Assembly (NCBI GenBank): GCA_023455425.1
Contig: JAEYCM010000022.1
Coordinates: 1 to 64,000, forward strand
From: Bacillota bacterium
Lineage (GTDB): Bacteria > Bacillota > Clostridia > Christensenellales > CAG-138
Direction: 5' to 3'
DNA: 64,000 bases
Positions 8,607 to 17,163 of the stretch are shown piece by piece (position 1 is the first letter of the stretch; the number at the start of each line of letters is the position of its first letter). A program made the position numbers and the translations under genes. The notes under the pieces are model-generated. The model made no database searches and had not been told where the DNA came from. It saw only the letters and a list, made by a program, of their open reading frames with translations.

Positions 8607-9422
8607 TTACAGGCGGCGCACGATCTCCCGCACATATTGCCGCAACGGCAGGGCAACGCGCTCCGCCGCCTCGTCCATCTCATGGGTGGTGATGGGCTGG
8701 TCCAATACCCCCGCCGCCATGTTGACCATGAGGGAAAGCGCCAGTACGGGGAGACTGCAATGCGCGGCGGTGAGCGCTTCCGTCACGGTGGACATGCCTA
8801 CCGCGTCGGCGCCCAATATGCGGGCCGCGCGGATCTCCGAGGGCGTTTCAAAATGCGGCCCCACAAAGAACTGGTAGACGCCCTCATGCACCGTCAGCGG
8901 CGAGCCTTTGGCGCATTCCTTTGCAAGCTCCCGCAGGGATTTTGTATACACGTCACCGAGGTCGAAAAAGCGCGCGCCGAATTCAGGGATGTTCTTGCCG
9001 CGCATGGGGCTTGCGCCGGTGAGGTTGATGTGATCCTTGATGATCATTACGTCCCCAACCCGATATTCGGTATTCACCGCGCCCGCCGCGTTGGTAAGGA
9101 GGACGGTCTTTACGCCCAGAAGTTTGAACAGCCGCACGGGGATGGCGAGCTGCTCGTAGGAATACCCTTCATAATAATGGAACCGGCCGGACATGCAGAC
9201 GACCTTTTTCCCGGCAAGCGTCCCCAAAATGAGCTTGCCCGCGTGGGTAGGCGCTGTGGAAAGCAGGAAGTTGGGGATATCCGCATAGGGGATTTCCACG
9301 GCGTCCTCAATTTCCTGCGTGAGCAGGCCGAGCGCGGTGCCCAGTACGATAGCGACTTCCGGAACAAAATCGACTTTACTTTTCACATACTCTGCGCTTT
9401 GTTGGTAGCATGCGTATTCCAT
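8607..9422 (-). CDS. Purine nucleoside phosphorylase (class I, trimeric type)
   Basis: A 271-residue PNP family protein. Motifs in order are VLGTALGLLT (phosphate loop), APTHAGKLILG, GRFHYYEGYS, LTNAAGAVN, DHINLTG, GPHFETPSEIR and GMSTVTEA, the usual signature of low-molecular-mass PNP (PunA/DeoD type I). It catalyses phosphorolysis of inosine or guanosine and, in this operon, probably 5-methylthioinosine to hypoxanthine plus 5-methylthioribose-1-phosphate. It is the first gene of the pnp-mtaD-mtnA set, with AAAGGA before the ATG at 9422. Whether the enzyme prefers methylthioinosine cannot be read from sequence alone. Confidence 0.92.
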   Translation of the reverse strand: MEYACYQQSAEYVKSKVDFVPEVAIVLGTALGLLTQEIEDAVEIPYADIPNFLLSTAPTHAGKLILGTLAGKKVVCMSGRFHYYEGYSYEQLAIPVRLFKLLGVKTVLLTNAAGAVNTEYRVGDVMIIKDHINLTGASPMRGKNIPEFGARFFDLGDVYTKSLRELAKECAKGSPLTVHEGVYQFFVGPHFETPSEIRAARILGADAVGMSTVTEALTAAHCSLPVLALSLMVNMAAGVLDQPITTHEMDEAAERVALPLRQYVREIVRRL

Positions 9423-9596
9423 AGAAGCGTTCCTTTCCGTTACACTTGGATGTGAGGGGGAATGTGGGTTTCTTTTCCTTTCATACTATCATACCCTGCC
9501 CGCATGTCAACGGATGCAAATGGGGATACGCTGTCAAAAACAAAGCGATTCGGGCGTGTAACAAGGCGATAAATGCCGTTATTTGTAATTTTAGCG

Positions 9597-9625
9597 TTTA
9601 CATTTTTTTTGCGCATAGGTATACT
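9597..9625 (+). promoter_or_regulatory. Sigma-A-type promoter of the GGDEF/EAL-like gene
   Basis: TTTACA (9597-9602), a 17-nt spacer and TATACT (9620-9625) lie about 45 nt before the ATG at 9670. The rest of the 247-nt gap between the divergent genes shows no other structure. Confidence 0.7.
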
Positions 9626-9669
9626 CAACTTAGTCGTATCATAGGCAGGGCGTTTTACGGGGAGGGGCC

Positions 9670-11601
9670 ATGGACTGGAACTATATCCCAGAGCTGATCG
9701 CAATTGTGGTGCTCGGGATTTTGCTCGTGTTCCATCGAAAAACGGCGCTCATACGCACCAGGCGGGACAAGCTGTTTGTGCGTTGTATTGTTACGGCTAT
9801 TGTAACAACGTCAATCAATGTATTCTCCGTCGTTACCATTATCCATGCAACTGCGCTGCCTGCCTGGATTCCGTGGCTCTTCAGCGATCTGTTCTTTTTG
9901 TTCATCATCACCATGGTCGTGGCGTTCGGAAAGTATTGGCTCTCTATCGTATATGAAGATGCGCCGGGCAGCGCTTATCATGGGTTTTGCACGGTGGCCG
10001 GGTATGTGATCTCCGCCGTCATGGCCATACTTACCGTCGCCAACCGGTTTACGCCGATCTTATATTCGTTCAATGCGCAAATGGAGTATGTGCGCGAAGG
10101 CTTCAACCGTTTGCCGTTCTTATTATCGATTTTTTATGTCATTTGCGCCGTTATTGCGCTTTCCATCCAGTGGAAGAATATTTCGCGCCCCACGCGGCAG
10201 GCGTTGGTAACGGCGCCTGTTTCACTCATACCATTCATCATCCTGGGCAATTTCTTTCCCAATGTCCAGCTGCAGGGCACAACGTTTATGGTAAGCCTGC
10301 TGGTGCTGTATTTAAGCTTCCACAGCAACGCTTCGGCCTACGATACGCTTACGGGCAGCTATAACCTTGATTCATTCTATCTTGCGTTGCATCGGCAGTA
10401 TCCCGCCCTGCCGCCGCGCGCCTTTATCCTGTTCTCCTGGCAAAACTATGACGTTGTCCGCAGCGAATACAGCCGCCAGACGGGGGATGAGCTGATCAAG
10501 GCCGTCGCGGAATACCTCAGGCAAATCTATGGGCAGCAGAATGTCTACCGCATGGCGGAGGATAAGTTTGTCTGCGCGATGATGGAGCATGTGGGGTACC
10601 GCAGCATGGAGGAGGCGTACGAGCATCTTAACGCGGATTGGCTGACCGGCAGCGTGCTCTGCAGGCTGGATTTTTGCGTCGCGTACTATGAGGCGCTTCC
10701 TTCCAAAATTTGCGAGCAGGATGTCTTATCTTACCTGAAATACGGCATCGAGCGGGCTTCAAAAAACGGCAATACCGGCATCGTCGCCTGCTCGGAGGAG
10801 CTTCTTTCCGATTACGCGTGCGAACGGGAGATTATCGCTGCGCTAAAGGCGGCGATCAAAAGCGGCGCGTTTTCCCTCAACATCGACCCAATCTTAAAAA
10901 TTGAGAATGAAACCCGCAGGCTCTTTGGCGCGGATTGCGGCATCGGCTTCCAGCTGGAAGGATGCGAAATCTACCCGGAAGATCAGATCATGCGCGTGGC
11001 GGAACAATTCAACCTGTTGAACCCCATCAACGAGCTGCTGCTGCGCCGGACCTGCGCATTCCAGAGGCTGCTCAATATCATGGGCATGGGGGATGTTGTG
11101 CTGTTCTGTGAAATCACACAGACGCAGCTGCTGAGTGAAAGCATTATCCAGCGCATACTCAACATCATAGAGGAAGAACATGCGGATATCCGCAGCATCA
11201 AGCTGCAGCTTGCCGGGCAAACAGTCAACCTCGGCCCGCGCGTGCGGGAAAACCTTCTGCAATTAAGCCGCAAAGGGGTTGGCGTCTGCCTCAAGGATAC
11301 TTCCCGCAGCAATATGGACGATCTATTGACGACGCCGTTTTCCTATGTGAAGCTCAACGAGGCGGAGCTGTTCAGCATGGGGCTTTCCGCGCGGCTGACC
11401 GCCTACTTCCGGCTGGCGCTCAAGTTCTTTGAACAGTTCGGCACCGTCGTCATCGCGGGTAACGTGGTATCCGCGGAGCATGTTCAATACCTCGAATCCC
11501 ACGGCTTTTGCTATATGCAGGGGCCGGGCGTGATGCCGCCCATGCAGCAGGAGGAGTTTGTCCGCAGGCTCAAGGAAGAACGGGCGCTTTCGGTTTCCTG
11601 A
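9670..11601 (+). CDS. Seven-TM protein with degenerate GGDEF and EAL domains
   Basis: A 643-residue membrane protein. Seven hydrophobic segments lie in residues 5-220, followed by a GGDEF-like domain (about 225-375; SAYDTLTGSYNLDSFYLAL is the typical entry) and an EAL-like domain (about 385-635). Both look catalytically dead: the GGDEF loop position reads MAEDKFVCAM, and the EAL domain lacks the EAL/ExL metal motif (FQLEGCEI), the catalytic glutamates and the DDFG-type loop. It probably senses a signal through the membrane region and acts as a binding or scaffold protein instead of turning over c-di-GMP. ATG follows GGGGAGGGGCC. It is monocistronic, with its own promoter and a shared terminator. 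Confidence 0.85.
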   Translation: MDWNYIPELIAIVVLGILLVFHRKTALIRTRRDKLFVRCIVTAIVTTSINVFSVVTIIHATALPAWIPWLFSDLFFLFIITMVVAFGKYWLSIVYEDAPGSAYHGFCTVAGYVISAVMAILTVANRFTPILYSFNAQMEYVREGFNRLPFLLSIFYVICAVIALSIQWKNISRPTRQALVTAPVSLIPFIILGNFFPNVQLQGTTFMVSLLVLYLSFHSNASAYDTLTGSYNLDSFYLALHRQYPALPPRAFILFSWQNYDVVRSEYSRQTGDELIKAVAEYLRQIYGQQNVYRMAEDKFVCAMMEHVGYRSMEEAYEHLNADWLTGSVLCRLDFCVAYYEALPSKICEQDVLSYLKYGIERASKNGNTGIVACSEELLSDYACEREIIAALKAAIKSGAFSLNIDPILKIENETRRLFGADCGIGFQLEGCEIYPEDQIMRVAEQFNLLNPINELLLRRTCAFQRLLNIMGMGDVVLFCEITQTQLLSESIIQRILNIIEEEHADIRSIKLQLAGQTVNLGPRVRENLLQLSRKGVGVCLKDTSRSNMDDLLTTPFSYVKLNEAELFSMGLSARLTAYFRLALKFFEQFGTVVIAGNVVSAEHVQYLESHGFCYMQGPGVMPPMQQEEFVRRLKEERALSVS

Positions 11602-11621
11602 TAATAGCCGCCTAAACGCAA

Positions 11622-11658
11622 AAAAACGCCTCCCGCTCGATGAACGGGAGGCGTTTTT
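11622..11658. terminator. Bidirectional terminator
   Basis: Stem AAAAACGCCTCCCG / CGGGAGGCGTTTTT between the convergent GGDEF/EAL-like gene and carbamate kinase; A and T runs on either side allow termination in both directions. Confidence 0.9.
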
Positions 11659-11666
11659 ATGACATA

Positions 11667-12581
11667 CTATTTCCCAACAATTTTGGTACCGGTCTGGCCG
11701 TCGATGGCCTCGCGCGCTTTCTGCAGCAGCGTGATGAGCGCCTCGCGTCCCGGCTTGGAGGCGGCAAACTCCACCGCGGCCTGGACCTTGGGCAGCATGG
11801 AGCCGGGGGCAAAATGACCTTCCTTAATCAGGACTTCCGCTTCTGAGACCGTAATTTCATCCAGCCACTGCTGTTCAGGGGTATTATAGCGGATGGCCAC
11901 CTTCTCTACCGCGGTCAGGATGATCAGCAGGTCGGCGTTGAGTTCTTTTGCAAGCACGCAGCTTGCAAAATCCTTATCGATAACGGCAGGCATGCCCTTT
12001 AGGTGACCGTTTTCCTGTTCCATGACCGGGATGCCGCCGCCGCCGCCCGCGATGACAATCTGCCCGGCTTCGAGCAGCGCGCGGATGGTTTCGATCTCCA
12101 CGATACGCTGCGGGCGCGGGGAAGCGACCACACGGCGGTATCCACGGCCTGCGTCTTCCATAACGGCGTGGCCCGCTGCCGCGAGTTCATCCGCCTCCAT
12201 TTTGGTTAAGAAACGGCCGATGGGCTTGGTGGGCTTCTGGAATGCGGGATCGTTCGCATCCACCACCACCTGCGTAATCACGGTGGAAGACGGCTTTACA
12301 ATGCCGCGGTGCAAGAGTTCCTCGCGCAGGGCGTTCTGCAGATCATAGCCGATATAGGCCTGGCTCATGGCGACGCACATAGAAAGCGGGATGTTCTGGC
12401 TTTCCATCGCAAGGTTGATCATGCCCACCTGCGGACCATTGCCGTGGGAGAGTACCACGTCGTGGCCCTGCTCAATCAAATTCGCTATCGCAACGGAGGT
12501 TACCTTGACCGCCTCCATTTGCTCCTTGAGGTTGTTGCCCAAGGCGTTGCCACCCAAAGCAATGACGATACGCTTGCCCAT
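11667..12581 (-). CDS. arcC: Carbamate kinase
   Basis: A 304-residue amino acid kinase family enzyme. Start at 12581 follows GGAAGGAGAAAACG; 17 further codons upstream have no ribosome site. Motifs are IVIALGGNALG, SHGNGPQVGM, STVITQVVVD, AGGGGGIPV and IDKDFAS, diagnostic for carbamate kinase. It makes ATP and CO2/NH3 from carbamoyl phosphate and ADP, or the reverse. There is no arginine deiminase, ornithine or other carbamoyltransferase next to it, so the source of carbamoyl phosphate is not evident (arginine, agmatine, citrulline or purine/allantoin breakdown are possible). Confidence 0.95.
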   Translation of the reverse strand: MGKRIVIALGGNALGNNLKEQMEAVKVTSVAIANLIEQGHDVVLSHGNGPQVGMINLAMESQNIPLSMCVAMSQAYIGYDLQNALREELLHRGIVKPSSTVITQVVVDANDPAFQKPTKPIGRFLTKMEADELAAAGHAVMEDAGRGYRRVVASPRPQRIVEIETIRALLEAGQIVIAGGGGGIPVMEQENGHLKGMPAVIDKDFASCVLAKELNADLLIILTAVEKVAIRYNTPEQQWLDEITVSEAEVLIKEGHFAPGSMLPKVQAAVEFAASKPGREALITLLQKAREAIDGQTGTKIVGK

Positions 12582-12842
12582 CGTTTTCTCCTTCCGGTCA
12601 TATGCTGTTACTGATGCGGAATCCATACGCATGGCGCCATTGCCATGTCAGAATAAACATATCATACCACATTGATTGTTCGGTTTCTACTGGGAATCAA
12701 AAATAAATTGTTTATGACTGAAAAATTTTTTGATTCCATTATTCGGCTGTAAAAACGCCTTCCTTCCTGTACGCAATCTCCTATCATAGTCATTGAGCAA
12801 GACAATATATTTATACAAAATTGTTTGTTGGAAGGCCGCCGA

Positions 12843-14519
12843 ATGAAACAGGATAGCAATAGAAACCCCACCAATGAGCAACGGCATCAATTGCTCAAAA
12901 CCTCTCTGGAGCGCGCAGGCAGGCCGGAGGATTATGAGAATATTCTGCGGCTCTTGAGTCCGCCGCCGGATATTCTAAATTACCGGCGGCCGGGGGATAT
13001 GAAGGACGTCCGCATCGGTATCATCGGCGGGGGCCTTGCGGGCCTGTGCGCTGCTTTCGAGCTTCGGAAGCTGGGGGCCGACATCACCATATTTGAAGCC
13101 CAAAGCGACCGCATCGGCGGCAGGGTGTATACCCATTACTTTGACGCGGCCCGACGGTATTTCGGCGAATTCGGCGCGGTCCGCATTCCGGTGTCCCACG
13201 AAACCACATGGCATTACCTGAATCTCTTCGATTTACATACAGAATCCATGGCCGCTCCCGCGGGAAACAATTTCATCTATGCCCATGGTACAAGAATTCG
13301 GCGGGACATGAGCGGCAGGAGCATAACAAATTCCTTGTACCCCCTGTACCCGCTCACGGAAGCGGAACGGCGTACCCCCTGGAATGAACTGAGCGATTAC
13401 GCCCTGGATACCATGCTGTTAAGCCTCTCCCCCGAAACCCGGACGGAGATATTGGAGATACTCCCGGCATATTCCAGGGACTATGCTGATATTACGCGTT
13501 TGAGCAGCCGCCAGGTGTTTGAGCTGCTGGGCCTGAGCCAGGGGTTTATCAGCCTTCTTTCTGCCGTGGAGCCGCTGACCGGCGCGCTGATGAACGCCAG
13601 CCATGATGAAGCCATGGGGAGCGCTTACTCCATGGATTTCGTCAATGTTTACAGGGTAGACGGCGGCATGATAAACCTGCCTCTGGCTTTCTATCATTCT
13701 TTCACCCATGCCAATCCGCCGGAGTGTGAACTTCCTCCGGAGGTACTGGGGCGCGTCGCCATTCGGGTGGGGTATGCGGTAACGGGCATCTCCCTTGCGC
13801 CCAATGGACAACAGGTGGTTCTGCGCTATTGCGGGCCAGATTGTCAGGAAGAAAAAGCGCCTTTTGATTATGTGGTCTGCGCGATCCCCTTCTCTACCTT
13901 AAGAGAGGTATCCATAGAACCTTTTTTCAGCAGCCAGAAGATGCAGGCCATCCGGGAACTCGACTATTCCGATGCGCTCAAATCTCTGATCCTCTGTAAT
14001 CCTCGTTTCTGGGAACAGGATGCTCCCTACGGTCGGATGAACGGCGGCATTTCCTTCACGGATCTTCCCATACAGTCCATTCTCTACCCGCCAGACCATA
14101 TCCGCTGCTCCGAAAAGGAATACTGCGGCCCGAACACGCCGGGCGTCATAACAGGCGCCTACAACATCGGCCAGGATTCTGTCCGCCTTGGAAATCAGAA
14201 TGTGATCCGGCGCTTTGAGAATATCAGGCAAAATATTGCCGAGGTGCACGGCATTTCCCCTGAGTTTCTCGATACCTTCATCATAGACCACAAGACGGTG
14301 GAGTGGAATGCCCAGCACTGGGCCCGGGGCGCTTTTTCCGCGAGCGGTCCGGGACAGAAGGTGAATTTTGCCTATGCCATGCAGCAGCCTGAATATGGGA
14401 ACCGTGTCGTCTTTGCGGGGGAGCATGTGTCCGTGAAACAGGGCTGGATACAGGGCGCACTGCACAGCGCAATGTTTGCCGTCAATCAGCTCGTCATGCG
14501 GCATGAACGGCATGGATAA
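12843..14519 (+). CDS. FAD-dependent amine oxidase family protein
   Basis: A 558-residue flavoprotein. The ATG at 12843 has GGAAGG seven bases upstream and is preferred over a TTG six codons earlier. A roughly 55-residue N-terminal extension precedes the Rossmann dinucleotide motif GIIGGGLAGLCAAFEL and IFEAQSDRIGGRVYTH, the amine-oxidase arginine motif. The C-terminus has VVFAGEHVSVKQGWIQGAL, the second FAD contact. Layout fits L-amino-acid oxidase or monoamine-oxidase-like proteins that deaminate amino acids or amines with O2 or another acceptor. Substrate unknown, and strict anaerobes with such genes may use them differently. No signal peptide. It has no operon partners. Confidence 0.88.
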   Translation: MKQDSNRNPTNEQRHQLLKTSLERAGRPEDYENILRLLSPPPDILNYRRPGDMKDVRIGIIGGGLAGLCAAFELRKLGADITIFEAQSDRIGGRVYTHYFDAARRYFGEFGAVRIPVSHETTWHYLNLFDLHTESMAAPAGNNFIYAHGTRIRRDMSGRSITNSLYPLYPLTEAERRTPWNELSDYALDTMLLSLSPETRTEILEILPAYSRDYADITRLSSRQVFELLGLSQGFISLLSAVEPLTGALMNASHDEAMGSAYSMDFVNVYRVDGGMINLPLAFYHSFTHANPPECELPPEVLGRVAIRVGYAVTGISLAPNGQQVVLRYCGPDCQEEKAPFDYVVCAIPFSTLREVSIEPFFSSQKMQAIRELDYSDALKSLILCNPRFWEQDAPYGRMNGGISFTDLPIQSILYPPDHIRCSEKEYCGPNTPGVITGAYNIGQDSVRLGNQNVIRRFENIRQNIAEVHGISPEFLDTFIIDHKTVEWNAQHWARGAFSASGPGQKVNFAYAMQQPEYGNRVVFAGEHVSVKQGWIQGALHSAMFAVNQLVMRHERHG

Positions 14520-14585
14520 ATAAGGGCCGCCGCATTTTTTAGCGCGGCAGCCCTGGCTCTGGATTACCTGGAGCTGATTGTCCCA

Positions 14586-14759
14586 TCAATGCCAGGGACT
14601 ATTGTCCTGATTATTGTTTGCCTTTTTGTTTCCGGTCTTCGCCTTGCCCTGGATTTCGGGCACGGGGCGGGCATCATTTTTTTCAATATGCAGCCGCTTG
14701 TTGCTCTCGGTACCGTGCGGTTCCTCTTCATCGGGGCGGCGCATTCCCGCTTTTGCCAT
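14586..14759 (-). CDS. Small hydrophilic conserved-type protein (57 aa)
   Basis: A 57-residue ORF beginning MAKAGMRRPDEEEPHGTESN and containing PVPEIQGKAKTGNKKAN, preceded by TAAGGAGGACAAGCCC, an excellent ribosome site. It is rich in Lys, Asn, Glu and Pro, with no hydrophobic core, so it is probably unstructured. I recall similar short proteins annotated as hypothetical in Clostridia, but cannot verify this here. Its ribosome site overlaps the stop of the 44-residue protein upstream, so the two are probably translated from one message. Function unknown. Confidence 0.7.
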   Translation of the reverse strand: MAKAGMRRPDEEEPHGTESNKRLHIEKNDARPVPEIQGKAKTGNKKANNNQDNSPWH

Positions 14760-14772
14760 GGGCTTGTCCTCC

Positions 14773-14907
14773 TTAGACGTCGTTATGCTCTGCGGATTGC
14801 TTCTTGTCGTTCTTGCTTTTATTCGCGCTCTCGCGGGTGAGGGGCGTTTTCGCGTTTGCCTTCTGCTCGCGGATGCCCTTTGGGTCTATCTGGCTGTCCT
14901 TAGGCAA
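14773..14907 (-). CDS. Small hydrophilic protein (44 aa), TTG start
   Basis: A 44-residue frame starting TTG at 14907 behind AAAGGAGTTGTTCTC and reading MPKDSQIDPKGIREQKANAK, then TPLTRESANKSKNDKKQ. Its TAA stop is part of the ribosome site of the next small gene (GTCTAAGGAGG), so coupling is likely. The composition is nearly all polar, which recalls small acid-soluble or Tlp-like spore proteins, but no diagnostic motif supports that. The intact SD, the spacing and the paired layout are the reasons to call it. Confidence 0.6.
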   Translation of the reverse strand: MPKDSQIDPKGIREQKANAKTPLTRESANKSKNDKKQSAEHNDV

Positions 14908-14934
14908 GAGAACAACTCCTTTCTGTTGATTTGA

Positions 14935-15125
14935 CGATAGAGCACTTTTCTCAAATCCAGCCTTGGTCTATGCGGATTTTTCATCGTTCCGTTACCTCAG
15001 CCGTGCAGCTTTGCGCGGCTACACGGCGCTCCTTCGGCTTAGTGGGGCGGCAAGATCTCCCGCATATCCACTCGCTATCTTTTCGTCAGTTGCTAGTATC
15101 TTCCGCCTTCCCGGATTTTATGAAA
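14935..15125. other. Non-coding stretch with one strong hairpin
   Basis: No convincing gene. It contains GCCGTGCAGC / GGCTACACGGC (15000-15027) and a weaker partial inverted match between TATGCGGA (about 14970) and CCCGCATATCC (about 15060). It may be a decayed mobile or REP-like fragment, but nothing proves that. Confidence 0.3.
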
Positions 15126-15131
15126 TACAAA

Positions 15132-15157
15132 AAGAGCCGCGCATCTGCGCGGCTCTT
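15132..15157 (-). terminator. Intrinsic terminator of the duplicated lipoprotein gene
   Basis: AAGAGCCGCGC / GCGCGGCTCTT stem with TTTTTG following on the minus strand, about 20 nt past the stop at 15176. Confidence 0.85.
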
Positions 15158-15175
15158 GTGAAAAACCCGTCTAAT

Positions 15176-16171
15176 TTACTTCGCGTTTGCGGCAGCCTTG
15201 GTCACGACGCTGATCATGTCGGTGACATGGATGGTGACGGAGCTGACGATGTCGGCGCCGGTGGGTGCGCCTTCTTCGTTGAGCGCCATGCCCTTGACTT
15301 CATCGGCGGTCTTGCCGGTGACGTACTTGGCGAACGCGTCGGCCTGCTCGTTCCATTCCTTGCCGATGCCGGAAGCGCCCTTCATGCCATATTCGGGGCC
15401 CAACTCAAGCTTGGTCTTGAAGGTGCTCGCGAGGTCCGTGGTGATTTTGCCCTCTACGCTGATGCCGACGTTGGTCTGGGAAGCGTCCATGTAGCAGCTG
15501 GTGATCTTGCCGTCTTTACCAAAGGTGGTGGCGGCATAGTGGGAGTAAGCCTGCGCAAGGCCTTCGGCTTCCGCAGTGGCATCCTTGGACTTCGCGATGG
15601 AGGTGGTTACGCCAAGACCCAGCGTATCGCCGGCTTTTGCGCCAAGATCCTTCGCGTTTGCGACGGCCTTCGCAATGGCTTCGATGTAACCGTTGATATG
15701 AACGGTAACGGAGCTAACCAGGTCAGCGCCGGTGGGTGCGCCTTCTTCGTTAAGCGGGATGGCCTTGATTTCGTCAACGGTCTTGCCCACAACGTATGCA
15801 GCCAGCGCGTCGGCCTGCTCGTTCCACTCCTTGCCGATGCCGGAAACGCCCTTCATGCCATATTCAGGGCCTTTTTCCTGCTTGGACTTGACTTCGGAGT
15901 CAAGCGGCGTGGAGATGGCGCCGGTAGCCGTGAAACCGATCTTGGTCTGTGCGGTGTCGATCCTGCAGCTGAGGATCTTGCCGTCTTCACCAACGAGAAC
16001 AGCAGCGACGATAGAATCGACCTGGGCGGTGCCGTCTTTGTCGGTGGGTTCCTTGGACGAGGAGATGGAGCTGACGACGCCTAAGCCCGTCTTCGCGGAT
16101 TTTGCACCGCAGCCCGCGAAGGCAAACAATGCAAGAACAAGAACCAGAGTCAACGCAATATACTTCTTCAT
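15176..16171 (-). CDS. Lipoprotein with two tandem homologous domains
   Basis: A 331-residue lipoprotein. The signal peptide ends in LFAFAGC (Cys 21). Two copies of one domain follow, roughly residues 29-170 and 180-325. Both share a sequence like GPEYGMKG(V/A)SGIGKEWNEQAD, then (Y/V)V(V/T)GKT(V/A)DE and LNEEGAPTGAD(L/I)VSSVT, and a preceding GKI(L/T)SC..D(T/A)(A/S)QT segment. A conserved Cys sits in each (SCRID, SCYMD). The domain resembles FMN-binding-like extracellular domains seen in Clostridia, but I cannot name it with certainty. It is exported, anchored outside the membrane, and transcribed alone. Function unknown. Confidence 0.8.
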   Translation of the reverse strand: MKKYIALTLVLVLALFAFAGCGAKSAKTGLGVVSSISSSKEPTDKDGTAQVDSIVAAVLVGEDGKILSCRIDTAQTKIGFTATGAISTPLDSEVKSKQEKGPEYGMKGVSGIGKEWNEQADALAAYVVGKTVDEIKAIPLNEEGAPTGADLVSSVTVHINGYIEAIAKAVANAKDLGAKAGDTLGLGVTTSIAKSKDATAEAEGLAQAYSHYAATTFGKDGKITSCYMDASQTNVGISVEGKITTDLASTFKTKLELGPEYGMKGASGIGKEWNEQADAFAKYVTGKTADEVKGMALNEEGAPTGADIVSSVTIHVTDMISVVTKAAANAK

Positions 16172-16447
16172 GGGTTTCCTCCTGAAATTTGATATACTTA
16201 CCGACAGCTTATGCCGCCACCGTTCAAGTATCGTACTATGTCAGATAATAAATTAACAAATAACGACGGGCGTGTCTATAACAAATATGCAGATAAAACG
16301 CGCGAGAACGAGAGATAACAACCTCATTAACCGTAATGGTATTTATGAAGCGCTTATACGGAACCAAAATGACGAAAAATGAGCGGATATGAAGCATGCA
16401 GCAAATAACGGCTGTTATATATATCATATGAAAGACTTGTAAGCTCA

Positions 16448-16476
16448 TTGAAAAATATGGTACACTTGTGCATAAT
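16448..16476 (+). promoter_or_regulatory. Sigma-A-type promoter of the HD hydrolase gene
   Basis: TTGAAA (16448-16453), a 17-nt spacer and CATAAT (16471-16476), about 60 nt before the start at 16536. Confidence 0.65.
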
Positions 16477-16535
16477 ATATAATTTGGACGTATGCCTGTT
16501 GCGCAAAACCGCGTTTTTTGACAGGCGGTATTTTT

Positions 16536-17078
16536 ATGGATCAAAAACACAGCATTACCACATACGGCAACTTGCGGTTTGATCCGCTTCAGGCGGAGGA
16601 AGCGGATATCCGCATCGGCGATATTGCGCACGCGCTTTCGCTCATCTGCAGGGCAAACGGGCATTTTCGCATTTTTTATTCCGTAGCGCAGCATTCCATC
16701 CATTGCGCGTTGGAGGCGGCGGCCTGCGGCTGCAGCAAACAGACGCAGCTGCACTGCCTGCTCCATGATGCGGCAGAAGCGTACCTGGGGGACGTCACAC
16801 GCCCGCTCAAACGGCATTTCCCGTTGTATATGGAAGCGGAGGAAAAGCTCCAGCGGACCATTTACCGGTCGCTCCAGGTTGATCCGCCCACCGAAACGGA
16901 ACAGCGGGATGTAAAGCGCATTGACGACCGGCTTCTTTACCATGAGTTTTTAACCTACCATGGCAGCGAAGTATGGGATAAAGCATCCCCGCTGTTGATT
17001 GCGTTGCCCGGGGAAGAAATTCCGCACCGGGAGGCGGAGGAAACGTTTCTTTGCCTGTTCGACGCACTCAAAGGCTGA
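16536..17078 (+). CDS. HD-domain phosphohydrolase (YfbR-like)
   Basis: A 180-residue HD superfamily protein. The metal-binding HD pattern is visible as YSVAQHSIHCAL (first His), LLHDAAEAYLGDVTRPLK (HD pair), and a later Asp in RIDDRLL. This layout matches the YfbR/5'-deoxyribonucleotidase-like group, which dephosphorylates nucleotides. The ATG start is preceded only by a weak site (CAGGCGG); a TTG six codons earlier is an alternative. The next gene, a GNAT fusion, follows after 85 nt on the same strand and may be cotranscribed. Confidence 0.85.
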   Translation: MDQKHSITTYGNLRFDPLQAEEADIRIGDIAHALSLICRANGHFRIFYSVAQHSIHCALEAAACGCSKQTQLHCLLHDAAEAYLGDVTRPLKRHFPLYMEAEEKLQRTIYRSLQVDPPTETEQRDVKRIDDRLLYHEFLTYHGSEVWDKASPLLIALPGEEIPHREAEETFLCLFDALKG

Positions 17079-17163
17079 GCGTTGCGTTTTCCCCACTGGA
17101 TCGGCGTGGGAGCTGCAAAAGAGGGCGGAAGACGGATGAATAAAGTTGCAGGGAGAGTAAAGT

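Noticed and set aside
14963..16084. Long plus-strand frame opposite the duplicated lipoprotein
   Set aside because: Glycine/aspartate-rich repeat pattern is the mirror of the lipoprotein's duplicated domains; no start signals.
16236..16943. Minus-strand frame overlapping the HD hydrolase
   Set aside because: The plus strand carries conserved HD motifs and a promoter; the minus frame has no recognisable feature.
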